Source: Bacteroidales bacterium M8 (lineage in GTDB: Bacteria; Bacteroidota; Bacteroidia; Bacteroidales; Muribaculaceae). From it: a DNA stretch of 64,000 bases. Below, piece after piece: positions 33,916 through 40,703 of the stretch (the stretch's first letter is position 1; each line of letters begins with the position of its first letter). Under the pieces are notes generated by a model. That model did no database searches and was not told where the DNA came from. It saw only the letters and a list, made by a program, of their open reading frames with translations. The stretch covers positions 1 to 64,000 of the forward strand of contig LUJS01000043.1 of NCBI GenBank assembly GCA_001689495.1, given 5' to 3'. The translations under genes and the position numbers were made by a program.

Positions 33916-35787
33916 TCAGAACTTGAACTCGACACCGCCCATCAGGGTAGTGCCCGGCATGGGGCAGCCGTAGATGATCTGATAGTGCTTGTTGGTGATG
34001 TTGTCGACCTTGACCGACAGCGTCACGGGCACGTGCATGCCGAGCGTGTATGCGGCGCGCAGGTTGAGCAGCGAATAGTTCTCGGACCATCCGCCGGGAT
34101 TTCCGTTCTTCAGGCCCCAGATGCTTAGGTTGTCTACCGTGAGGCTGAAGTTGCCGGGCGAATAGGTGACCTCGGCGTTGAGCTTGTTTTTGGGCGAGTA
34201 GAGGTTGTCCGAATCCGTGTGCAGGTACGACCAAGATATGTTGGCGTTGAGATTGGGCAGTATGTTGTATGATGCCTCGAGTTCGAAGCCCTTGTTATGG
34301 AACTTGCCGGTGTTGACGTTGCGCGGACGGCCGTCGACGCGGACGGTCTGTATCATGTTCTTGGCGTCGATATAGAACACCGCCGCACCGAGCATCAGCC
34401 TGTAGTCGAGCAGATACTGACGATAGCTTATCTCGTAGTTGAGCATGTATTCGGGCTTGAGGTCGGGGTTGGCCGGGGGATAGAGGTAGAGCTCGCGTAT
34501 GTTGGGCGACCTGAAGCCCTTGCTGAACGAGGCCTTGATCTGCGAGTCGTGACGGGGCTTGACGATGATGCCGGCCTGAGGCACCCACACGTTGCCGTAT
34601 GTCGATCCGTGCTGGAATCTCACGCCGCCGTTGATGTTGAGAATGTCGTTGAAGAATCCCTGTTGCATCATGGCATAGGCCGCCACCTCGTTGACGTGGT
34701 GCTCCGACTCGGCCGACCGCTTGTTGGCGTCAGCCTTGTCGGTGTTCCAGACATGGCCGCCCCAGTGCTGGAAGTCCAGTCCGGCGGTGAATACGTTGGC
34801 CTTCCAGAGATAGAATGACTCGTATGCCGTGATGCCCATGTTGTAGTCGGTCGAGTTGAAGAGATAGTCGCGCGGAGCCTCGCCCGGGGTGTTGCCGTCG
34901 TCCACCTTGTGGCGTCCCCAGTTGATGTATGCCTGCACGCCGCCGTCAAACGTGTCGTATGTGTTCTTGACATACAGTCCGCCCGTGCCCCTGAATATGT
35001 CGGTCCACATGTTCTCGAGCGGCTCGTGCAGCGTGCCGGGGTTGTCGGCGTGGCTCTGTGTCATGTCCACCATGCCGGCCAGACTCCAGTGCTTGGATGC
35101 CGCATACTTGAGCTGTACGAACTCGTTGGCCAGCCAGAAGGCGCTCCCCTCGCGGTTGCCGTTGCTGCGGTCGAGCTGGCCCGACAGCGTGGCCGAGAAC
35201 TTGCCCTTCTTGTATCCCGACGACAGGGCGAACTTCTGCGTGCTGAACGACCCGAACATGGCGCGGGCGCGTCCCGTGAGGCCATCCTTGCGCTGGGCGT
35301 GGGTGACGAGGTTGATCGACCCGCCCATGGCGTTCGAGCCATAGAGTAGCGACGACGGGCCCTTGACCACCTCGACCCTCTCGATGCCGTTGGCCACATA
35401 CGTGTCGGCCAGACTGTGTCCGAATACGCCGGCCCACTGCGGCTGGCCGTCTATCATGAAGAGCACCTTGTTGCCCTGTCCGACACCGCGTATGTTGACC
35501 GTGCCCGCGCTGCCGCCCGACACGCCATAGCCTGCAAAGCCGCGCTCGGTCACGAACAAGCCGGGCACTCTGGCCACGAGCACCGGCAGCAGCGAACTCT
35601 CGCCCGATTTCTCTATCTGGGTCTCCGAGACCGTTGTCACGTTGAGCGGCATCAGCTCGGGGTCTGACTTGAGCGGGGCGGTGACCACGACGTCGTGCAG
35701 GCTGACTGTGTCGCGCGCCGCCTCGGCGGCATTGGATGCGTGGGCCATGAGGAGCATGGCTGCCAAAGAGGCCGGGATTCTCTTCAT
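33916..35787 (-). CDS. TonB-dependent outer-membrane receptor
   Basis: The 623-residue protein has a signal peptide (to about residue 20), a TonB box-like segment (SLHDVVVTAP), the plug domain (about 40-155, with LLPVLVARVPGLFVTERGF and VEVVKGPSSLLYGSNAMGGSINLVT) and a 22-strand barrel ending in GGVEFKF. It is the short, siderophore/BtuB-type receptor without the carboxypeptidase-like N-terminal domain of SusC. It shares an operon with a nucleoside-type MFS transporter, which points to small metabolites instead of glycans. No SusD partner is present. The promoter is divergent from the methyltransferase gene. Confidence 0.9.
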   Translation of the reverse strand: MKRIPASLAAMLLMAHASNAAEAARDTVSLHDVVVTAPLKSDPELMPLNVTTVSETQIEKSGESSLLPVLVARVPGLFVTERGFAGYGVSGGSAGTVNIRGVGQGNKVLFMIDGQPQWAGVFGHSLADTYVANGIERVEVVKGPSSLLYGSNAMGGSINLVTHAQRKDGLTGRARAMFGSFSTQKFALSSGYKKGKFSATLSGQLDRSNGNREGSAFWLANEFVQLKYAASKHWSLAGMVDMTQSHADNPGTLHEPLENMWTDIFRGTGGLYVKNTYDTFDGGVQAYINWGRHKVDDGNTPGEAPRDYLFNSTDYNMGITAYESFYLWKANVFTAGLDFQHWGGHVWNTDKADANKRSAESEHHVNEVAAYAMMQQGFFNDILNINGGVRFQHGSTYGNVWVPQAGIIVKPRHDSQIKASFSKGFRSPNIRELYLYPPANPDLKPEYMLNYEISYRQYLLDYRLMLGAAVFYIDAKNMIQTVRVDGRPRNVNTGKFHNKGFELEASYNILPNLNANISWSYLHTDSDNLYSPKNKLNAEVTYSPGNFSLTVDNLSIWGLKNGNPGGWSENYSLLNLRAAYTLGMHVPVTLSVKVDNITNKHYQIIYGCPMPGTTLMGGVEFKF

Positions 35788-35824
35788 CTTTTAGTGTTTT
35801 TGGTTTGTTATAGTGAAAACGTGG

Positions 35825-35874
35825 CAAAGTTAATAAAAACGATGCTAAAATTAAGTGTTTTTTGCTTAACTTTG
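35825..35874. promoter_or_regulatory. Divergent promoter pair between TonB receptor and methyltransferase
   Basis: Identical TAACTTTG boxes face outwards: minus strand 35832-35825 for the receptor and plus strand 35867-35874 for the methyltransferase. They are 34 bases apart. Neither has a clear -33 TTG, and TTAAGTG (from 35851) and CACTTAA (near 35883) form an inverted pair that could be a shared operator. Confidence 0.6.
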
Positions 35875-35908
35875 CGATGATGCCACTTAATTATACAGCT
35901 ATAACATA

Positions 35909-36514
35909 ATGACACAATCAGAAGTTGAATTTTTTGATAAAATTTCCAAAACGTGGGATGCCGACGAGGTGCGCTCGACCCCGGACAGGGTGTCCGGCAT
36001 ACTCGGCAAGCTGCCGATAGCCGAGGGGGCCGACATCCTCGACCTCGGCACCGGCACGGGCATCCTCGTGCCCTATCTGAGCCGGATGGTCGGTCCCCGC
36101 GGACATGTCACGGCCGTAGACCTCTCGGAGGGGATGCTCTCCGAGGCCCGCAAGAAATACGGAACCCTCGGTAATGTCGAGTTCCTCAAGATCGACTTCG
36201 AGGAAGAGCAGATACCCGGCAGGTATGACGTTGTGATGCTCTATTCGGTCTATCCCCATCTGCATTACCCCTCGGACACACTCGCGTGGCTGTTCAGGAT
36301 GAACGTCAAACCCGGCGGCGTCATAGTCATAGCATTCCCGTCGGACGAGAAATTCATCAACGCCATACATCACCAACGGGGCACCGACAGCGACCACCTG
36401 CCATCGGCCCGCACGCTGGCGGGGATGATGGACAGTTGGGGCTTCGATGCCTCGGTGGTGTCGGCCACTGCCGACGAGTATATTATCGTGATACGCTCGC
36501 GCACTCAGGCTTAG
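35909..36514 (+). CDS. Class I SAM-dependent methyltransferase
   Basis: The 201-residue protein shows the Rossmann methyltransferase motifs: ILDLGTGTGILVPYLSRMVG (about 45-64), HVTAVDLSEGML for motif II, and VVMLYSVYPHL for motif IV. The fold is that of the UbiE/COQ5-type group. The substrate is unknown. It is divergent from the TonB receptor/MFS operon and ends nine bases before the convergent broken regulator gene. A regulatory or metabolic tie to the receptor operon is possible from position alone. Confidence 0.85.
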   Translation: MTQSEVEFFDKISKTWDADEVRSTPDRVSGILGKLPIAEGADILDLGTGTGILVPYLSRMVGPRGHVTAVDLSEGMLSEARKKYGTLGNVEFLKIDFEEEQIPGRYDVVMLYSVYPHLHYPSDTLAWLFRMNVKPGGVIVIAFPSDEKFINAIHHQRGTDSDHLPSARTLAGMMDSWGFDASVVSATADEYIIVIRSRTQA

Positions 36515-36522
36515 CCACGGCA

Positions 36523-36990
36523 TCAATACTCGATGCCGTTCTTCAGCAGCAGCTCCTTGAGCCGTAGATTCTCGGCGCGGAGGTTGTCCACCTCGTCGCG
36601 CAGATTATCGACGCGGTCAGAGAGCCTGTCGTTGCGTCTGGTCAGGAAGTCTATCCTCGACGCCTCCTCCTCGGCCTCGCCCGAATGGGCCTTTTCGCGC
36701 TTGTGCGCGAGGTCGTGAAAGTGGTTGAGCAGCTTGGTCAGCGTGTCGTCCTGCTCGGTCGCGTGGGTGTGCGGCGGCACTGTCGTCTCGGCGCTCTCGT
36801 CGATGATGTAATCGTCGAGAGAGTCGAGCTCGAACATCTCCTTTATCTTTTCCAGCTTCTCCTCGGGCATGCGGCTGCGGCCGTTCTCGATGGCCGACAG
36901 GAAACTCGGCCGCACCTGCAGCAGCCCGGCCAGTTCCCGCTAACTCATTCCCGCCCTCTTCCTGAGTTTCTGGAGGTCTATCCTGTACAT
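36523..36990 (-). pseudogene. XRE-type HTH regulator with C-terminal coiled coil, interrupted by in-frame TAG
   Basis: Reading from ATG 36990 gives MYRIDLQKLRKRAGMS, then TAG at codon 17 (36942-36940), then RELAGLLQVRPSFLSAIENG without any frame change. Together these form a typical XRE helix-turn-helix, where a Q (CAG) is usual at the stop position. Downstream are an acidic linker and a coiled coil (about 105-150, DRLSDRVDNLRDEVDNLRAENLRL). An intact promoter lies upstream (37013-37042). Only the part after an internal GTG (36915) could be made without readthrough, and it would lack most of the DNA-binding domain. Either it is a young pseudogene, the stop is read through, or there is a sequencing error. 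Confidence 0.8.
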
Positions 36991-37012
36991 GGTGTAATTG
37001 TTTTAGCTGTGA

Positions 37013-37042
37013 CAAATTTATCTCTTTTCGCCGAATCGGCAA
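37013..37042 (-). promoter_or_regulatory. Promoter of the TAG-interrupted HTH gene
   Basis: On the minus strand TTG (37042-37040) and TAAATTTG (37020-37013) are 19 bases apart. The predicted start near 37006 leaves 16 bases to the ATG. Confidence 0.7.
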
Positions 37043-37081
37043 AATTTCGGCCACGTTAAGTTGTCGGGATTGGGACGTGAT

Positions 37082-37906
37082 TTATTTCTGTCTGACAAAG
37101 TTGATGGGGTTGGATGTCTCGAGGTCGATGTCGGTGACGTTGTCGTCGGGATTCCAGACGAGGGTGCCGATGTTGGCGCGCTTGAGGCGCAGTCTTGCCT
37201 TGTTGCCCTTGGACACGCCGTCTATGGCGAGTGTGTCGATGACGGACTCGGGCGTGGTGCAGGTGACCGTAAACTTGCCCGACACGCCGCGCAGGTTGGC
37301 CATGTCGACCGTCGAGGCATCGAGCTTGAGCTCGTTCATGGTGCCGGCTGAGTTGCGGAGCGAGCCAATCGTGCAGACGTTGAGCACGAGGCGGTCGGGG
37401 GCGCTGACGGCAAACGTCTTGGCCCTGACCGAATCGAGATAGAGCGTGTGGCCGGTGACGGATACCCTGTTCACCATGCCGCGCGGCACGATGACGGTGG
37501 CGAGCATGTAGTCTTCGGTGCTCACCCTCAGGCCATAGAGGTCGGCTATGGCCTCGCGGTTCACCCTGAGGTCAAGGGTGCCGTCGGCCACCGAACTCAG
37601 CAGCAGCGGCTGCCACTGCGCCCTCGTCATGAGCCACGGGCGCGTGGCGGTGTCGCTCTCGCACACGGCCATGCCCTTGTAGTTGGCAATCTTCACCTTG
37701 TCCCCATTGTCGCCGATGACCATGGCGTCGAATGGTGGCAGAGGGGTCTTGGTCACCTCGCCCCCTATCGAGGGGATTGCGTAGTCTGCCTCGGCCGTAT
37801 CGTAGGGCATGGTCTCGGTGTTGTGCATATACCATCGCGACAGCGAGAGCACGGCGATGAAGCCCCCCACGATGGCGCCAATCATTATGTATGTCGTCTT
37901 TTTCAT
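37082..37906 (-). CDS. Membrane-anchored protein, last gene of the YtrA-like operon
   Basis: The 274-residue protein has one N-terminal membrane segment (MKKTTYIMIGAIVGGFIAVL) and a large outer domain rich in short beta repeats (LRVNREAIADLYGLRV, LVLNVCTIGSLRNSAG, ARLRLKRANIGTLVW). These resemble the stacked strands of GIN/DUF2807-like adhesin heads, but the match is weak and no firm family is claimed. Its start overlaps the GntR gene stop by four bases. The operon with an ABC transporter suggests a role in envelope stress or export sensing. Confidence 0.65.
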   Translation of the reverse strand: MKKTTYIMIGAIVGGFIAVLSLSRWYMHNTETMPYDTAEADYAIPSIGGEVTKTPLPPFDAMVIGDNGDKVKIANYKGMAVCESDTATRPWLMTRAQWQPLLLSSVADGTLDLRVNREAIADLYGLRVSTEDYMLATVIVPRGMVNRVSVTGHTLYLDSVRAKTFAVSAPDRLVLNVCTIGSLRNSAGTMNELKLDASTVDMANLRGVSGKFTVTCTTPESVIDTLAIDGVSKGNKARLRLKRANIGTLVWNPDDNVTDIDLETSNPINFVRQK

Positions 37907-38277
37907 CTGGATGTTTCGTTTAAGTATTTCTCATACCTTTCCTTAAGGTCGTCGGGCGTCACGCCCAGCAGGTTGAGGCGGCGGTATATGTCGGCCATCT
38001 CCTCGCCCAAGAATGACTCGCGGCTCATGGCTGTGATGCGGTCGCGCGCCCCCTCGGCGATGAAGAAGCCTATGCCGCGGCGGTTGAAGATGATGCCCTC
38101 GCACTGCAGGTGCTCATAGCTGCGCATCACGGTGTTGGCGTTGACCTGTAGTGTGGCGGCATAGTCGCGCACCGACGGTATGCGGTCGCCCTCGTCGTGC
38201 GTTCCGCCCATCACGTCGTCGCAGATGCGGTCGGCTATCTGCAGGAAGATGGGTTTGGCGTTCTCCTTGAATAACAT
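37903..38277 (-). CDS. GntR-family (YtrA subfamily) transcriptional regulator
   Basis: The 124-residue protein is a short GntR regulator: winged helix-turn-helix (about 1-75, with PIFLQIADRICDDVMGG, IPSVRDYAATLQVNANTVMRSYEHL and IIFNRRGIGFFI) and only a small helical tail, as in the YtrA branch, which pairs with ABC transporters. YtrA-type repressors bind palindromes with GTGTA/TACAC halves. Such a site lies at 39936-39957 at the start of this operon, so autoregulation is likely. It follows the permease gene after four bases and overlaps the next gene. Confidence 0.88.
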   Translation of the reverse strand: MLFKENAKPIFLQIADRICDDVMGGTHDEGDRIPSVRDYAATLQVNANTVMRSYEHLQCEGIIFNRRGIGFFIAEGARDRITAMSRESFLGEEMADIYRRLNLLGVTPDDLKERYEKYLNETSR

Positions 38278-38281
38278 AGGC

Positions 38282-39079
38282 TTACCATCGGTTTATGATC
38301 TCGGCCTCGCGAAAACGCATGTAGGCGAGCGTGTAGTTGAACAGTATGACTATCGCCGAGAAGATGCCTATCGGCAGCGACGGGTCGTGAAATCCGACAG
38401 GAATCTGCTGATGGTCGAACATGAAGCTGATGTACTGGACGAAACCGGTTGTCATGTACACGACCCATATCAACCAGACCGTGGCCAGAGTCTTGAGGAA
38501 GTGGTGGTTGCTCCAGACCACGGCGCCGAGCAGGAAGAACGACTGCTGGGTCAGGAACGTCAACAGTAGTATCCACAACATATTGTCGGGGAGTCCCAAG
38601 ACTCCCGGCTCACCCTTGAGTATCTCCCACCAGTCCATGAACTCGGCCGGACACCATAGGACATATCGGGTCATGAGCACCCTGCAGGCATCGGCCAGAA
38701 CGGCACTCGCAAAGCCCCAGACTATGAACAGCGGCACCACGGCCAGCCATCGCATCAGGAATTGCTCGAACTGCGAGGCGGGACAGGTGAGCGTGGCGAG
38801 GGCCGTGGTCGGCTTGCCCAGCGACTTGAACGCCGACGAGGTCATCACCAGCCCCCAGATGGCAAATATCACCACGAACCATCCGGTCTCGGTGGGTTGC
38901 GGAATGTGCAGCCCGAATCTGCTTTCGCGGGCGTACGAGAGGCCGCACATCAGTGCCACGGCTATGAACACGGCCGTGAGCGACAGTGAGGTGAGCAGTA
39001 GGGAGCGGCGCTGCTCGATGAAGTATTTGTTGCACAGCCGGCCGAATCTGGCGGGGCTGAATATCCGGTCTGAACTCAT
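38282..39079 (-). CDS. ABC transporter permease-like membrane protein
   Basis: The 265-residue protein has six hydrophobic segments, among them LLLTSLSLTAVFIAVALM, WFVVIFAIWGLVMTSS, WLAVVPLFIVWGFASAV, MLWILLLTFLTQQSFFLLG and TVWLIWVVYMTTGFVQY. The layout is that of ABC-2-like permeases in GntR-linked operons. Its start overlaps the ATPase gene stop by four bases (ATGA), so the two proteins are made in step and likely form one exporter complex. The substrate is unknown. Confidence 0.78.
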   Translation of the reverse strand: MSSDRIFSPARFGRLCNKYFIEQRRSLLLTSLSLTAVFIAVALMCGLSYARESRFGLHIPQPTETGWFVVIFAIWGLVMTSSAFKSLGKPTTALATLTCPASQFEQFLMRWLAVVPLFIVWGFASAVLADACRVLMTRYVLWCPAEFMDWWEILKGEPGVLGLPDNMLWILLLTFLTQQSFFLLGAVVWSNHHFLKTLATVWLIWVVYMTTGFVQYISFMFDHQQIPVGFHDPSLPIGIFSAIVILFNYTLAYMRFREAEIINRW

Positions 39080-39930
39080 ATCTTATCGTTTTGGGTTGAG
39101 AATATGCGTCGTGTCTCGTCGGGGCGGTTGGTGGCGAGGGTGAAGAGCATCTCGATGTCGACATCGGTCTCGATGCCGTCGGCGTTTGGCACGATGATGT
39201 CGGTGCCTCCGAGCGAGGGGCGTGCAAGGAGTGCCCCCGCGATCTCGGCGGGATTGTCGGTGGTGACGAACTTGAGCCGCTCGGACACTCCGGCCATGCT
39301 GCAGTCCAGCAGCACGCGGGTGTCGTCCATGATGACGACATGGTCCAGCAGTCTGTCTATGTCCCTGACCTGATGGGTCGAGATGATGATGGCCTTGTCG
39401 TCGGTCATGTTCCCTGCGATGAAGCGCCTGAAAGCCTCCTTGCCGGGTATGTCGAGGCCGTTGGTGGGCTCGTCCATAAGCAGCAGCGATGTGTTGCAGG
39501 CAAGGGCGAAGCTCATGAACACCTTCTTTTTCTGGCCCATCGACAGACGCCCGAGGTTGACGTCGGTGGTCATGCCGAATGTCTCGAGGTGGCGGGCCAT
39601 GTCCTCGGTCGAGAACTGCGGATAGAGCGGCGCGTTGGCCTTGACATAATCCCGGAGCCTTATCTGCGGCAGGTCGAGCACCTCGGGCACAATGAATATG
39701 TCTGACAAAGTCTCGGGCAGACGGCGACGGGTGTCGATGCCCTTGAACAACACCTTACCCTTGCCCGGGGTCAGAGCGCCCGCCATCAGGCAGAGCAGTG
39801 TGGACTTGCCTACGCCGTTGCGCCCCAGCAAACCGTAGACCCCGCCGGCATTGATGGTCAGCGAGAAGTCCTGAAGCACCGGTTGTCCCTTGCGCTTGTA
39901 CGAGAATGTGAGATTGTTTACTTCAAGCAT
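39076..39930 (-). CDS. ABC transporter ATP-binding protein
   Basis: The 284-residue protein is an ABC ATPase: Walker A GLLGRNGVGKSTLL (about 34-47), signature LGRLSMGQKKKVFMSFALA with a modified LSMGQ, Walker B LLLMDEPTNGLD, and switch histidine in IIISTHQVRD. It resembles YtrB/CcmA-type exporter subunits. It is first in the operon ATPase-permease-GntR-anchored protein. The promoter and a palindromic operator lie directly upstream. Confidence 0.92.
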   Translation of the reverse strand: MLEVNNLTFSYKRKGQPVLQDFSLTINAGGVYGLLGRNGVGKSTLLCLMAGALTPGKGKVLFKGIDTRRRLPETLSDIFIVPEVLDLPQIRLRDYVKANAPLYPQFSTEDMARHLETFGMTTDVNLGRLSMGQKKKVFMSFALACNTSLLLMDEPTNGLDIPGKEAFRRFIAGNMTDDKAIIISTHQVRDIDRLLDHVVIMDDTRVLLDCSMAGVSERLKFVTTDNPAEIAGALLARPSLGGTDIIVPNADGIETDVDIEMLFTLATNRPDETRRIFSTQNDKI

Positions 39931-39935
39931 TTAAT

Positions 39936-39957
39936 GTGTATTAGTATTATAGTACAC
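39936..39957. promoter_or_regulatory. Probable GntR/YtrA operator
   Basis: GTGTA (39936-39940), 12 bases, TACAC (39953-39957), with further matching bases inside (GTGTATTAGTA against GTGTACTATAA on the other strand). It lies between the -7 box and the ATPase start codon, over the predicted transcript start. That is the classic repressor position for the GntR encoded in the same operon. Confidence 0.7.
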
Positions 39958-39959
39958 CG

Positions 39960-39989
39960 CAAAGGTATGCGTATTTTTCGAAATTGCAA
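39960..39989 (-). promoter_or_regulatory. Promoter of the ABC/GntR operon
   Basis: On the minus strand TTG (39989-39987) and TACCTTTG (39967-39960) are 19 bases apart. Transcription should begin near 39953, inside the palindrome. Confidence 0.75.
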
Positions 39990-40030
39990 AATTTTTCGGG
40001 CAAAAAAATGCTTGGGTGTCAAATTTTTAG

Positions 40031-40038
40031 TATATTTG
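40031..40038 (+). promoter_or_regulatory. -7 box of the TonB C-terminal-like gene
   Basis: TATATTTG lies 20 bases before the ATG at 40058. No TTG is found at the usual distance; the nearest is at 40012-40014, 16 bases away. Confidence 0.5.
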
Positions 40039-40057
40039 CCCGAAAGGAATCAAAATT

Positions 40058-40699
40058 ATGAAGACAGCCAATCTTTTGTTGCTTTTTGCAGCCATGCATG
40101 TCGGCACCGTCAGCGCCGCCGACACTTGTGCCGCCGACACCATTCCGGTCATGGAGCTGCGTTATCCCCTCACGGAGAACGATTGCAATGACTCGTTCAT
40201 CTATCTCAACGACCGGTATTATTCGAACGGGTATGCCAAGGACATCGACTCACATTCCATAGAGAAAATCGAGATCAAGCCTGACCAATATGGCAACAAG
40301 GCCATCTTCATGACCATGCCACAGGCCGTGGTCGACTCATTGTTCGCCGCCCGCGAGGCCGCATCCCGCGGCGTGTTTGGCGAGTATCCTTACCCCCGTT
40401 GGGAGTTCCCCGGCGGAAACGGCAAGCTGGTTGAATGGCTCAACGAGAACATCCGCTATCCCGAGGGCTTCACCGGGAGCAAGCGAGTGATGGTGGATGC
40501 CAAGATGCAGACAGACGGGACCGTCGTGTTCCGGAAAATCGCACGCGGAGGCGAGAACGAGGCACTGAACAAGGAGGCCGAGCGCCTCATAGGCATAATG
40601 CCCAAGTTCAGGGTCAAATACTATCTCCCCGAAAAGAAGCCCTTCAACATCATCATTCCCATCACCTTCACCGCCCCCGGCACGGTGTTCATAAGATAG
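40058..40699 (+). CDS. Secreted protein with TonB C-terminal-like domain
   Basis: The 213-residue protein has a signal peptide (ending VSAAD) and an unassigned middle. The C-terminal ~85 residues resemble the TonB C-terminal fold: LVEWLNENIRYPEGF, then VMVDAKMQTDGTVVFRKIARGGENEALNKEA and LIGIMPKFRVKYYLP. It has no N-terminal membrane anchor or proline-rich spacer, so it is not a complete TonB. It may interact with TonB-box ligands or another envelope partner. It stands alone and is convergent with the GH51 gene, with only four bases between them. Confidence 0.75.
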   Translation: MKTANLLLLFAAMHVGTVSAADTCAADTIPVMELRYPLTENDCNDSFIYLNDRYYSNGYAKDIDSHSIEKIEIKPDQYGNKAIFMTMPQAVVDSLFAAREAASRGVFGEYPYPRWEFPGGNGKLVEWLNENIRYPEGFTGSKRVMVDAKMQTDGTVVFRKIARGGENEALNKEAERLIGIMPKFRVKYYLPEKKPFNIIIPITFTAPGTVFIR

Positions 40700-40703
40700 C
40701 AGG

